Source of the DNA: Bordetella pertussis 18323
GTDB taxonomy: Bacteria; Pseudomonadota; Gammaproteobacteria; Burkholderiales; Burkholderiaceae_B
Length of the DNA stretch: 64,000 nucleotides
Assembly (NCBI RefSeq): GCF_000306945.1
Contig: NC_018518.1
Span: 2,852,001 to 2,916,000 of the forward strand
Direction of reading: 5' to 3'
Each line of letters starts with the position of its first letter. Positions within the stretch are counted from its first letter, which is position 1. Positions 17,126-26,246 of this stretch are shown piece after piece. A program made the translations under genes and the position numbers. A model generated the notes under the pieces. It searched no databases. It was given only the letters and a program-made list of their open reading frames with translations, and had not been told where the DNA came from.

Positions 17126-18079
17126 ATGTACCTACGCTATGCCCTGGCCGGCGCGCTGACGCTGGCCTGTTCCGGCGTACAGGCCGAGGATTTTCCGGCC
17201 CGCGCCATCACGATGATCGTTCCCGCCGCGGCGGGCTGCAATGCCGACATCACGGCCCGCCTGGTCGGGCAGGAAATGAGCAAGCAACTGGGCCAGCCCG
17301 TGGTCATCGAGAACCGCGTCGGCGCCGGCGGGCGGATCGGCACCCAGGCCGTGGTGCGCGCCGCTGCCGACGGCTACACCATCGGCTATGCCCACGTCGG
17401 CACCCTCGTCCTGCACCGCTTCCTGTTCAAGGAGCAGATGTACGACATCGACAAGGACCTCGCGCCGATCGGGCTGGTGGCGGAAACGCCCAACGTCATC
17501 GTGGTCAGCCAGGCCTCGCCCTACCGGACCCTGCAGGACCTGATCGGCGCAAGCAAGGCGCAGCCCGACCGGATCACCATGACCTCGGCCGATCCGGGCA
17601 CCACCAGCGAAGTGGGCGTGAAGCTGTTCATCGCGCAGACGGGCGCGGGGGTGCGCCAGATTCCGTACAAGGCGACCGCGGCGCAACTGGCCGACCTGCT
17701 GGGCGGGCATGTCGACTCCATGATGGAGAACCTGCCGCCGCTGATCGGCAATCTCAAGGATGGCCGCTTGCGGGCGCTGGCGGTCACCACGCGCAAGCGC
17801 GTGGCCTCCAACCCGGACGTGCCGACGGTGGCCGAACAGGGCTACCCCGACTACGAACAAGGCGCCTGGAGCGCCCTGGTCGCCCCGGCCGGCACGCCGC
17901 CCGAGGCGCTGGCGCGGCTCAACCAGGCCCTCAATGCGGCGCTGGCCGCGCCGGCGGTATCCGCGGAACTGCGCAGCCGTTCGCAGGAACCCCTGGGCGG
18001 CCCACCCGCCCAGGTGCAGGCGCAGGTCGACAAGGAACTGCCCAAATGGCGCAGCGTGATCCAGGCGGCCAACCCATGA
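17126..18079 (+). CDS. Bug-family (tripartite tricarboxylate) periplasmic receptor
   Basis: This 317-aa secreted protein has a signal peptide MYLRYALAGALTLACSGVQA. The TctC/Bug fold is shown by FPARAITMIVPAAAGCNADI, VIENRVGAGGRIGTQAV, ADGYTIGYAHVGT and PYKATAAQLADLLGGHVDSM. Bug proteins are heavily expanded in Bordetella and bind small carboxylates or amides. The ligand is not predictable here. Its stop overlaps the ATG of a deacylase gene (ATGA), so its ligand may feed that enzyme or the PLP enzyme that follows. Confidence 0.92.
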   Translation: MYLRYALAGALTLACSGVQAEDFPARAITMIVPAAAGCNADITARLVGQEMSKQLGQPVVIENRVGAGGRIGTQAVVRAAADGYTIGYAHVGTLVLHRFLFKEQMYDIDKDLAPIGLVAETPNVIVVSQASPYRTLQDLIGASKAQPDRITMTSADPGTTSEVGVKLFIAQTGAGVRQIPYKATAAQLADLLGGHVDSMMENLPPLIGNLKDGRLRALAVTTRKRVASNPDVPTVAEQGYPDYEQGAWSALVAPAGTPPEALARLNQALNAALAAPAVSAELRSRSQEPLGGPPAQVQAQVDKELPKWRSVIQAANP

Positions 18080-19045
18080 CCCGCACCAGCCGGGCGGATC
18101 TTTCATGTGCCGCGGCCACCAACCGCTCGGCGTACCGGCGGGTAACGGTGCCGGTGCTGCGCATCGAGGCCGGCCGTGCTGCTGATGGCCGGCGTGCACG
18201 GCGACGAGTGGGAAGGCCAGGCCGCCCTGCTCGAACTATGGCACGCCCTGCCCGGCCTGCTGCGGCGCGGCACGGTGTACGTGGCGCCGGCGGCCAACGC
18301 CGAGGCCAGCCTGGCCGGCACGCGGCTGTCGCCAGCCGACGGCGGCAACCTCAATCGCGCCTTCCTGGGCGCGCCGGCGCGCGGCTATACCGAAGCCGTG
18401 GCGCATGCCCTGCAGACGCGCATCCTGCCGCAGGTGCAGTACATGATCGACGTGCACAGCGGCGGCGCCTCGCTGCGCTACCTGCCGGCGACGGTGATCA
18501 CGCGCTACGGCGACGACCCGTGGGACGAGCGCGTGGCGCGGCTGGCGCGCGGTTTCGGCCTGGCGCGCTGCCTGTTCTTCCGCGGCGTCGAAACCGGCTC
18601 CATGCCGGCGGCCGCCAGCCGGCTGGGCGTGGCGCGCCTGAGCGCGGAAATCGGCGGCGGCGCCGAGACGTCCCAAGAGCTGGTAAGGCTGTGCCGCGAC
18701 GGCATGCTGTCCTGCCTGGCCGGCCTGGACATGGTCGACGCACACCATGCCATGCCTGGCCCGCTGGAGGCCTTCCATGACGTGGACGCGCCCCGGGCCA
18801 GCATGCGGGCCGATGCGCCCGGCGTCTTCATCCCGTCGGTCGCGCTGGGACAACAGGTCGCCGCCGGCCAGCAAGTCGGCACGCTGTGCGAACCGGCCCG
18901 GCCCGATCGGCCGCCGTTGACGCTGGCCAGCCCGCAGGATGGCACGGTGGTGTGCCTGCGTGCGCTGGCGCGCAGCGACGACGGCGACTGCCTGCTGCAG
19001 ATCGCCCCCGCCCGTCCTTTCGAAACTCTCTCCACGCTGTACTGA
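18076..19045 (+). pseudogene. AstE/AspA-type deacylase (M14-like), frameshifted
   Basis: The first ~34 codons from the ATG at 18076 read to VTVPVLRIEAGR. The conserved body continues in another frame from about 18170: VLLMAGVHGDEWEGQAALLE carries the zinc ligands His and Glu, and YMIDVHSGGASLRYL carries the third ligand. The break is at about 18165-18180, where the residues expected between RIEAG and VLLMAG are missing. Intact relatives (succinylglutamate desuccinylase, aspartoacylase) hydrolyse N-acyl amino acids. A shortened product from a GTG at 18176 would lack the first strand of the fold. The gene is overlapped by the Bug stop and followed by the PLP enzyme. Confidence 0.75.
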
Positions 19046-19048
19046 TCC

Positions 19049-20245
19049 ATGCTGATGAACCCCTCGCTGTCCCGCCTGCGCTGCCTGCGCTGTTCCCACG
19101 CCGTGCCGCCGGGCGACTATCCGGAAGGCTGCCCGCGCTGCCTGGCGGCCGGCTACCCGGCCTCGCTGGCATGCGAATACGAACCGGCCGATACGCAGCC
19201 GATGCCGCTGCCGGTCCTCGCGCCGATCACGCTGGGCGAAGACCGCACGCCCTGCCTCGACGAGCCGTCGCTGGCGCATGCGCACGGGGTGGCGCAAGTC
19301 TGGCTGAAATGCGAAAGCGGCAACCCGACGGGCAGCCACAAGGACCGCATGGCTGCGCAACTGGTGTCGCGCGCGGTGCTGGCCGGCGCCAAGCGGCTGG
19401 CGGCCGCGTCCAGCGGCAACGCCGGCGTGGCGCTGGCGGCCTACGGGGCCGCCGCCGGCCTGCGGGTGGACATCGCCATTGCGCCCACCTGCCCGCCGCG
19501 GCAACGCGCCGCCATGGAACACTTCGGCGCGCGCCTGCACAGCTTCGCCGACAGCCTGGCGTGCTGGCCCTACGTGGCGACGCTATGCCGCGACGAGGGC
19601 GCGTTCGCCGGCACCAACTATCTCAACCCGCCGGTCGGCACCCACCCTTACGGCGTGGAGGGCTACAAGCCGATCGCCGCCGAACTCGCTGCCCAGTGCG
19701 ACAACCTGCCCACCGACATCATCGTGCCCACGGCCCGGGGCGATCTGCTGTGGGGCATCTGCCTGGGCTGGCAGGCGCTGTTGCGGCGCGGCGCGATCGC
19801 GCGGCTGCCACGCCTGCATGCGGTGGAACCCTATCCCCGCCTGGCGCACGCGCTGGCCGCCGGCGATGCGCGCGGTGTGTGGGAACAGCCGACGGCGCAG
19901 TATTCCATCGCCGGCGGCACCGCGACCCTGCAATCGATGCAGGCCCTGGTGCGCAGCGGCGGACAGGCCGTGGATGTCGCGGACGAACAGGCCGTGGATG
20001 TCGCGGACGAACAGGCCGTGGATGTCGCGGACGAACAGGCCGTGGATGTCGCGGACGAACAGGCCGTGGATGTCGCGGACGAACAGGCCGCGCGGGCCCG
20101 CGCGGCGCTGGGCGCGCTGGGCATCGCCGCCGAGCTGTCGTCGGCCGCGGCGCTTGCCGCCGTGCCGGCGCTCAAGGCTGCCGGCGCGCTGGACGCCGGG
20201 TCGCGCGTGGCGCTGATCCTGACCTCGGACGGGCGGCGCGACTAA
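19049..20245 (+). CDS. Threonine-synthase-like PLP enzyme with internal tandem repeat
   Basis: This 398-aa fold-type II PLP protein has an N-terminal zinc-ribbon-like CLRC...CPRC (residues ~12-32) and the PLP-lysine motif NPTGSHKDRMA. The phosphate-binding region has AAASSGNAGVALAAYGAA, and the later IAGGTATLQSM segment corresponds to the TS/cystathionine synthase family. It could be threonine synthase, a diaminopropionate-type lyase or a beta-replacing enzyme; the substrate is not clear. Five copies of QAVDVADE (19964-20083) lie between the two parts of the C-terminal region and lengthen a loop. It is the last gene of the Bug/deacylase/PLP unit. Its stop overlaps that of the convergent LysR gene. 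Confidence 0.75.
   Translation: MLMNPSLSRLRCLRCSHAVPPGDYPEGCPRCLAAGYPASLACEYEPADTQPMPLPVLAPITLGEDRTPCLDEPSLAHAHGVAQVWLKCESGNPTGSHKDRMAAQLVSRAVLAGAKRLAAASSGNAGVALAAYGAAAGLRVDIAIAPTCPPRQRAAMEHFGARLHSFADSLACWPYVATLCRDEGAFAGTNYLNPPVGTHPYGVEGYKPIAAELAAQCDNLPTDIIVPTARGDLLWGICLGWQALLRRGAIARLPRLHAVEPYPRLAHALAAGDARGVWEQPTAQYSIAGGTATLQSMQALVRSGGQAVDVADEQAVDVADEQAVDVADEQAVDVADEQAVDVADEQAARARAALGALGIAAELSSAAALAAVPALKAAGALDAGSRVALILTSDGRRD
19964..20083 (+). repeat. 24-bp tandem repeat, five perfect copies, in frame
   Basis: Five identical 24-bp units are tiled without gaps (19964, 19988, 20012, 20036, 20060) and followed by a 7-base partial unit. Each encodes QAVDVADE, so gain or loss of units keeps the frame. 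Such perfect repeats change copy number by slippage and can serve as a VNTR typing marker. Confidence 0.97.
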
Positions 20246-21162
20246 ACCTGCGCGTCGACGCCGAATTGCTCCACCAGCGGGGCCAGCGCGGCCCGCAGGC
20301 AGGTCGCCCAGTACTTGCCGGCGCTCGACAGCGGCCGGCTGCCATGGAGGATCATGTAGCACGCGAAATGCACATCGGCGTCCAGCGGGCGGAACTCCAG
20401 CCCGGCCTGCGCCATGCCCATCGCCGTGGCCGGGTTGGCGATGCCCACGCCGTGGCCGGCCAGCGCCAGTTGGCAGACGGTGGACGAATACGGCGTTTCG
20501 ATGGCGGCGTGCGGCGCGATGCCGCGTTGCGCGAACACCGCATCGAGCCGCTTGCGCGAGCCGTCCTCGCGATTGAGCAGCACCAGGGCTGCGTCGGCCA
20601 GCTGCGACAGTTCCAGCTGCGCGAAACGCGCCAGCGCATGGCCGCGCGGGAACACCGCCACCGCGCCCAGGCGAGCCAGGCAATGGCCGCGCAGGCCTTG
20701 CAGCTCGGACTCGTCGGCCACCAGAGCCAGGTCCAGCTCGCCAGCCACCACCATGTCGCGCAAGGTATTGGAATCGCGCACCTGCAGGTACAGCGGCGTA
20801 TCGGGATAACGGCCACGAAAGCGCACCAGCGCCTGCTCGATCACCAGGCCGCTGTAGGCATGGATGGTACCCACGCGCAAGCGCGGCTGGCCCGCGCCCT
20901 TGATGGCGCGGATCTTGCGCCCGAGCGTCTCCAGGCCCAGGCTCTGGCGCCGGATTTCCTCGTACAGCAGATCGGCTTCGGGCGTGCGCACCATGCGCTG
21001 CCGCACGCGCTCGAACAGCCGCATCGAGATCGCCGTCTCCAGCGCCGCCAGCGTGGCGCTCACCGTGGCCGGCGAGACGTCGAGCCGGCGCGCGGCCGCG
21101 GTCACGCTTTCGGTTTCGTATACGGTGCGGAACGTCTCGACCTGCCTCAGCGTGAAAGTCAT
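20242..21162 (-). CDS. LysR family transcriptional regulator
   Basis: This 306-aa protein has an N-terminal HTH (TLRQVETFRTVYETESVTAA, ARRLDVSPATVSATLAALE) and an effector domain from about LRVGTIHAYSGLVIEQALVR. The ATG at 21162 gives the usual LysR start. It converges on the PLP enzyme gene with overlapping stops and may control the Bug/deacylase/PLP unit. It sits 19 bp after recO, where pdxJ and acpS are found in many proteobacteria. Confidence 0.88.
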   Translation of the reverse strand: MTFTLRQVETFRTVYETESVTAAARRLDVSPATVSATLAALETAISMRLFERVRQRMVRTPEADLLYEEIRRQSLGLETLGRKIRAIKGAGQPRLRVGTIHAYSGLVIEQALVRFRGRYPDTPLYLQVRDSNTLRDMVVAGELDLALVADESELQGLRGHCLARLGAVAVFPRGHALARFAQLELSQLADAALVLLNREDGSRKRLDAVFAQRGIAPHAAIETPYSSTVCQLALAGHGVGIANPATAMGMAQAGLEFRPLDADVHFACYMILHGSRPLSSAGKYWATCLRAALAPLVEQFGVDAQV

Positions 21163-21181
21163 GGCGTGGTTCCGCACTGCG

Positions 21182-21769
21182 CTACAGGCGCTGCAGCTCG
21201 AGCAGCACCTTGCGCGTGGACAGCGGCCGGCCGGCCAGGTTGGCCTCCAGGCGTTCGCGCAGGTCCCGGCGCAGCGCCGGCTCGATGGCGGGATCGTTGA
21301 AATCGGGCTCGGCCTCGTCCAGGCCATAGCCGGTCTCGCGCAGCAGGATCCACTCGAAGCGCCGCAACGCCCCGGCCGCGCGCGAGCCCGCCGACAATTG
21401 CGTCAGCGCGGTGTCGTAGGCGTCGTACAGCACCGGATGCGCGTCCTCGCGCGGCAACAGGCGCAGCAGCAGTTCGTTCATGTACCAGGCCGACATGAGC
21501 GCCGGGCCGCCCAGCGGCCGCACCCCGGCGATCTCGGCGCGCGTCATGGTCTTGACCTCGCCGGCGCCGCTCCAGGACAGGAGCAGCGGCTGGAATGCCG
21601 ACAGCACCGGGCGCAACACCGAATAGGGACGCTTGGCGCCCTTGGCCACCAGCGCAATGCAGCCGTACTCGCGCGAGAACGCCTGAACGATCAGCGAGGT
21701 TTCGCGCCACGCCGTGGCGTGGAGCATATAGCCGGGAATGTCATGAACGCGCTGCGCGCGTCTACTCAT
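21182..21769 (-). CDS. recO: DNA repair protein RecO, unusually short
   Basis: The 195-aa protein keeps the OB-fold N-terminus (WRETSLIVQAFSREYGCIAL, VAKGAKRPYSVLRPVLSAF), the helical EVKTMTRAEIAG...YMNELLLRLLPRED segment, and the C-terminal end NLAGRPLSTRKVLLELQ. RecO proteins are usually about 240 aa or longer. Here RRFEWILLRETGYGLD runs almost directly into the terminal helices, so about 45 residues that normally lie between them are absent with the frame kept. RecO anneals ssDNA and loads RecA with RecR. It overlaps era by 8 bp at the end of the lepA-lepB-rnc-era-recO unit. Confidence 0.85.
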   Translation of the reverse strand: MSRRAQRVHDIPGYMLHATAWRETSLIVQAFSREYGCIALVAKGAKRPYSVLRPVLSAFQPLLLSWSGAGEVKTMTRAEIAGVRPLGGPALMSAWYMNELLLRLLPREDAHPVLYDAYDTALTQLSAGSRAAGALRRFEWILLRETGYGLDEAEPDFNDPAIEPALRRDLRERLEANLAGRPLSTRKVLLELQRL

Positions 21770-22652
21770 AGCCCAGGTCGCGCAGCGCGCCTTCGCGGTC
21801 GGACCAGCCCTTGCGCACCTTGATGTAGATTTCCAGGTGCACGGGCATGTCCAGCAGCTTGGCGATATCCTGGCGCGCCTCCGTGGCGATGCGCTTCATG
21901 TGCATGCCGCCCGCGCCCAGCAGGATGGGCCGGTGGCTTTCGCGTTCGACCACCACGCAGACGGCGATGCGCACTCCCCTCTCGGTTTCTTCCCATTGCT
22001 CGATGACCACGGTACAGCCATAGGGCAGTTCGTCGCCGACCAGACGGAAGATCTTCTCGCGCACCAGCTCGGCCGCGATGAAGCGCACCGGCCGGTCGGT
22101 CAGGGTGTCTTCCTCGAACATGGGATCGCCTTGCGGCAAGCCGGCGGCGATCTCGTCGAGCAACTGGTCCAGCTGCTGGCCCTTGGTCGCGCTCACCGGC
22201 ACGACCGCGTCATAGGCATGCAGCGCCATCAGCTTGCTGACGAACGGGAAGAGCTCGTCGCGGTTCTTCAGGGCGTCGATCTTGCTGACCACCAGGATGC
22301 TGCGGCGCGACTTGGGCAGCAGGGGCAGCAGCTTGGCGTCGCCCTCGGACCACTTGCCGGCCTCGACCACGTGCACCACGACGTCGACGTCGGCCAGCGC
22401 CTGCGTCACGACGCGGTTCATCATGCGATTCATGGCGCCGCCGTGGCGGGTCTGGAAACCCGGCGTATCGACGAACACGAACTGCTCGTGCTCGCGCGTG
22501 AGCACGCCATGGATGCGATGGCGGGTCGTCTGGGCCTTGCGCGACACGATCGATATCTTGGTGCCGATCAGCGCGTTGGTCAGGGTGGACTTGCCCACAT
22601 TGGGGCGGCCGACGATGGCGACAAAGCCGGCGCGAAATTGCGGATTGCTCAT
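21762..22652 (-). CDS. era: GTPase Era
   Basis: The 296-aa protein has the G1 motif [17 protein letters not shown]3 [11 protein letters not shown] and G4 SKID, followed by a C-terminal KH domain around [17 protein letters not shown]. Era binds the 3' end of 16S rRNA and aids 30S maturation and cell-cycle control at the membrane. It overlaps rnc by 4 bp upstream and recO downstream, the conserved rnc-era-recO coupling. Confidence 0.97.
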   Translation of the reverse strand: MSNPQFRAGFVAIVGRPNVGKSTLTNALIGTKISIVSRKAQTTRHRIHGVLTREHEQFVFVDTPGFQTRHGGAMNRMMNRVVTQALADVDVVVHVVEAGKWSEGDAKLLPLLPKSRRSILVVSKIDALKNRDELFPFVSKLMALHAYDAVVPVSATKGQQLDQLLDEIAAGLPQGDPMFEEDTLTDRPVRFIAAELVREKIFRLVGDELPYGCTVVIEQWEETERGVRIAVCVVVERESHRPILLGAGGMHMKRIATEARQDIAKLLDMPVHLEIYIKVRKGWSDREGALRDLGYE

Positions 22653-23410
22653 TTAACCTCTTGGGCCACTGCCACGGGCAGCGACAATTGCGCGGTCTTG
22701 CGGGCCTTGCCCGACTTGCGCGCGGCACGCGCCGCTGGCAGCACGGCCTGGGCCGCCTCCAGGGCGACCTTGGCGGCGGATTGTTCGGCGGCGCGGCGGC
22801 TGGCGCCCGGCGCCACGATCTTGATCTCCAGCGCCGGGATGGCGCATTCGACCTCGAATTGCTGGCTGTGCGCGGCGCCATGCGTGGCCACCACGGTGTA
22901 TTGGGGCAGCGCCAGCTTGCGGCCCTGCAGGAACTCCTGCAGCAGCGTCTTGGCATCCTTGCCCAGCGTCTTGGGGTCGACATGCGCCATGACGGGCTGG
23001 TACTGGCGCACGATGACCCGGCGCGCGGCCTCGAAGCCGGCATCCAGGAACACCGCGCCGAACAGCGCCTCGACCGTATCGGCCAGGATGGAGGGGCGGC
23101 GAAAGCCCCCGCTCTTGAGTTCGCCCTCGCCCAGGCGCAGGTATTGCGACAGGTCCAGCCGCTGGGCGATGTCGGCCAGCGAGGCCTGCTTGACCAGGTT
23201 GGCGCGCAGGCGCGACAGGTCGCCTTCGTCCAGCTTGCCGTAGCGCTCGAACAGCATCGCCGCGACGACGAAGTTCAGCACCGAGTCGCCGAGAAACTCC
23301 AGCCGCTCGTTATGGCGCGCACCGTGGCTGCGGTGCGTGAGCGCCTGCTCGAGCAGTGCCTTGTCACCGAAGCGGTGATCGAGGCGGGTTTCCAGCGTGG
23401 CAAGGGACAT
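22649..23410 (-). CDS. rnc: Ribonuclease III
   Basis: The 253-aa enzyme has the catalytic signature [16 protein letters not shown] and a second acidic cluster [20 protein letters not shown], then a C-terminal dsRNA-binding domain ([20 protein letters not shown] ... [16 protein letters not shown]). A ~30-residue basic Ala/Lys tail follows. RNase III processes rRNA precursors and structured RNAs. The start is the ATG at 23410; an in-frame TTG at 23419 overlapping the lepB stop is an alternative. Confidence 0.96.
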   Translation of the reverse strand: MSLATLETRLDHRFGDKALLEQALTHRSHGARHNERLEFLGDSVLNFVVAAMLFERYGKLDEGDLSRLRANLVKQASLADIAQRLDLSQYLRLGEGELKSGGFRRPSILADTVEALFGAVFLDAGFEAARRVIVRQYQPVMAHVDPKTLGKDAKTLLQEFLQGRKLALPQYTVVATHGAAHSQQFEVECAIPALEIKIVAPGASRRAAEQSAAKVALEAAQAVLPAARAARKSGKARKTAQLSLPVAVAQEVK

Positions 23411-23415
23411 AGCGG

Positions 23416-24300
23416 TCAATGGAAGCGGCCAATGCGGCTCAAATCGCTGAAGTTCATCCAGACAAAAAATGCCTTCCCCACGATATTACCGTCTGGCACG
23501 AATCCCCAGTAGCGGCTGTCCGCACTATTGTCACGGTTGTCTCCCATGGCGAAATAATGGCCGGGGGGGACGGTACAGCGCACGCCGTTGCGGGCGTACT
23601 GGCAGTTCTGGATACTGGGAAATTTCCAGATGGGGCCGAAATCCTGCATTTTCTGCTCATCAAGCAGGATCTTATGCTCCACTTCGCCCAGTTTTTCCTT
23701 GTATTGCGCAATATAGGACACGCGATCGGGCTCGAAATAATCCCCGTCGCGTTCATGCGGCACCAATTTTCCGTTGATGTACAGCTTCTTGTCCAGGTAG
23801 GCCACCTGGTCGCCCGGCAGACCCACGATGCGCTTGATGTAGTCGACATCCGTATCGACCGGGTAGCGGAACACCACCACGTCGCCACGCTCCAGCGAGC
23901 CCGTCTCGATGATCTTGCGATCGATGATGGGCAGGCGGATGCCGTAGCTGAACTTGTTCACCAGGATCAGGTCGCCCGATTGCAGCGTGGGCAGCATGGA
24001 CCCCGACGGAATGCGAAACGGCTCGACCACGAACGAGCGCAGCACGAACACGAACAGGATCACCGGGAAGAAGCTGACCGCATACTCGATCCACCAGGGC
24101 GCGCGGCGCGCCGCGTCGATGGCCTCGCGCCGCTCGCGGCCGGCCTGCTCGGCATCCGTGATGCCGGCGGCGTCCACTTGCGCGGCCGCCGCCTGGGCCC
24201 GCCGTTCGCGTCGCTTGCGAAACAGCGCCAGATCCAATCCCCAGATAACGCCGGTAATCACCAGCAGTACAAAAAGTATCAGGGCAAAGTTCCAACTCAT
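23416..24300 (-). CDS. lepB: Signal peptidase I
   Basis: The 294-aa inner-membrane protease has an N-terminal membrane segment ([20 protein letters not shown]), a short charged loop, and a second segment ([20 protein letters not shown]). Catalytic Ser lies in [12 protein letters not shown] and Lys in [11 protein letters not shown]; the C-terminal [18 protein letters not shown] is the family signature. It removes signal peptides from exported proteins. It lies 22 bp after lepA and just before rnc. Confidence 0.97.
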   Translation of the reverse strand: MSWNFALILFVLLVITGVIWGLDLALFRKRRERRAQAAAAQVDAAGITDAEQAGRERREAIDAARRAPWWIEYAVSFFPVILFVFVLRSFVVEPFRIPSGSMLPTLQSGDLILVNKFSYGIRLPIIDRKIIETGSLERGDVVVFRYPVDTDVDYIKRIVGLPGDQVAYLDKKLYINGKLVPHERDGDYFEPDRVSYIAQYKEKLGEVEHKILLDEQKMQDFGPIWKFPSIQNCQYARNGVRCTVPPGHYFAMGDNRDNSADSRYWGFVPDGNIVGKAFFVWMNFSDLSRIGRFH

Positions 24301-24322
24301 CGGGTAGGTCGCCTATCTGGTT

Positions 24323-26116
24323 CTATTTGTCTTCGACTTGCAGGATGGCGAGGAACGCCTCTTGCGGGATTTCCACGCTGCCGACCTGCTTCATGCGCTT
24401 CTTGCCGGCCTTCTGCTTTTCCAGCAACTTCTTCTTGCGCGAGATATCGCCGCCATAGCACTTGGCCAGCACGTTCTTGCGCAGCGCCTTGACGTTCTCG
24501 CGCGCGATGACCTCCGCGCCGATTGCCGCCTGGATGGCCACGTCGAACATCTGGCGCGGGATCAAGCCGCGCATGCGCGAAACCACCTCGCGCGCCCGGT
24601 AGCGCGCATTGTTGCGGTGCGCGATCATGGCCAGCGCATCGACGCGGTCGCCGTTGATCAGCAGATCCACCTTGACCACGTCGGCCGAGCGGTATTCCAC
24701 GAACTCGTAGTCCATCGACGCATAGCCGCGCGACACCGATTTCAGTTTGTCGAAGAAATCGAGCACGATCTCGGCCAGCGGAATCTCGTAGGTCAGGTGC
24801 ACCTGGCGCCCGTGGTAGCTCATGTTGAGCTGGACGCCGCGCTTGTTGTTGCACAGTGTCATCACCGGCCCCACGTATTCCTGGGGCATGAACAGCGTCA
24901 CCTTGACGATGGGTTCGCGGATATCGGCGATCTTGGCGATTTCCGGCATGCGCGACGGGCTTTCGATGGTCACGACCGTGCCGTCGCGCTGTTCGACCTC
25001 ATAGACCACCGATGGCGCGGTGGTGATGATGTCCATGTCGAACTCGCGCTCCAGGCGCTCCTGCACGATTTCCATGTGCAGCAGCCCCAGGAAGCCGCAG
25101 CGAAAGCCGAAGCCCAGCGCCTGCGACACTTCGGGCTCGAACATCAGCGCGGCGTCGTTGAGCTTCAGCTTTTCCAGCGAATCGCGCAGCTGGTCGTATT
25201 CGGAGCTTTCCACCGGATACAGGCCGGCGAACACCTGCGGCTTGACTTCCTTGAAGCCCGGCAGCGGCTCGGCCGCCGGCTTGCCCGCCAGGGTGATGGT
25301 GTCGCCCACCTTGGCGTGTTCCAGTTCCTTGATGCCGGCGATGACAAAGCCCACTTCGCCGGCCGACAACTCCGGCCGCGGCTGCGATTTGGGCGTGAAC
25401 ACGCCGATCTGCTCGCACAGATGCGTGGCGTGGGACGCCATCAGCAGGATCTTGTCCTTGGGCTTGAGCACGCCGTTGACGATGCGCACCAGCATGACCA
25501 CGCCCACGTAGTTGTCGAACCACGAATCGATGATCAGCGCCTGCAGCGGCGCGGACGGATCGCCCTTGGGCGGCGGCACCCGCGCCACGATGGATTCGAG
25601 GATCTCGTCGATGCCCATGCCGGTCTTGGCGCTGGCCAGCACCGCCTCGGACGCGTCGATGCCGATCACGTCTTCGACCTCCTGGCGCGCGGCTTCCGGG
25701 TCGGCCTGCGGCAGGTCCATCTTGTTGAGCACCGGCAGCACTTCCATGCCCAGTTCGATGGCCGTGTAGCAGTTGGCCACGGTCTGGGCCTCGACGCCCT
25801 GCGAAGCGTCGACCACCAGCAAGGCGCCTTCGCAGGCCGACAGCGAACGACTGACTTCGTACGAGAAATCGACGTGTCCGGGGGTATCGATCAGGTTGAG
25901 GTTGTAGACCGTGCCGTCCTGCGACTTGTACTGCAGGGACGCGGTCTGCGCCTTGATCGTGATACCCCGTTCGCGCTCGATATCCATGGAATCAAGCACT
26001 TGCGCGGACATTTCGCGCTCGGCCAGCCCCCCGCAACGGTGGATCAGGCGATCGGCGAGCGTCGATTTACCGTGATCAATGTGGGCAATGATGGAAAAGT
26101 TGCGGATATGCTGCAT
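24323..26116 (-). CDS. lepA: Elongation factor 4 (LepA)
   Basis: The 597-aa translational GTPase starts [20 protein letters not shown] (G1), followed by [12 protein letters not shown] (switch I), [12 protein letters not shown] (G3) and NKMDLPQA (G4). The length and the C-terminal LepA-specific domain ([19 protein letters not shown]) fit the family. EF4 acts on stalled ribosomes and in 30S assembly. It is the first gene of the lepA-lepB-rnc-era-recO unit and is separated from degP by a terminator. Confidence 0.97.
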
Positions 26117-26178
26117 AGTGATTAATTAGGGACAGAGCAAACCGGCGTATCGGTCGGACCGCGCCTTACGCGGGCGAG

Positions 26179-26212
26179 CCAAAAACGAGGGGGCGCCATG
26201 CGCCCCCTCGTT
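26179..26212 (-). terminator. Intrinsic terminator after degP
   Basis: A 13-bp perfect stem (26184-26196 with 26200-26212) and CAT loop contains GAGGGGGCGC. On the minus strand it is followed by a run of T residues. It ends the rpoE-rseA-rseB-degP transcript before lepA. Confidence 0.9.
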
Positions 26213-26246
26213 GCGGCAACCAGCCATTTTAGCCGGTTATTGAGCG

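Noticed and set aside
19964..20083. CRISPR-like array
   Set aside because: The 24-bp units are directly tandem with no spacers, lie in frame within a gene, and no cas genes are near.
24338..26125. A 595-codon open frame antisense to lepA
   Set aside because: It exactly mirrors lepA, with a His/Gln/Arg-rich composition typical of antisense frames.
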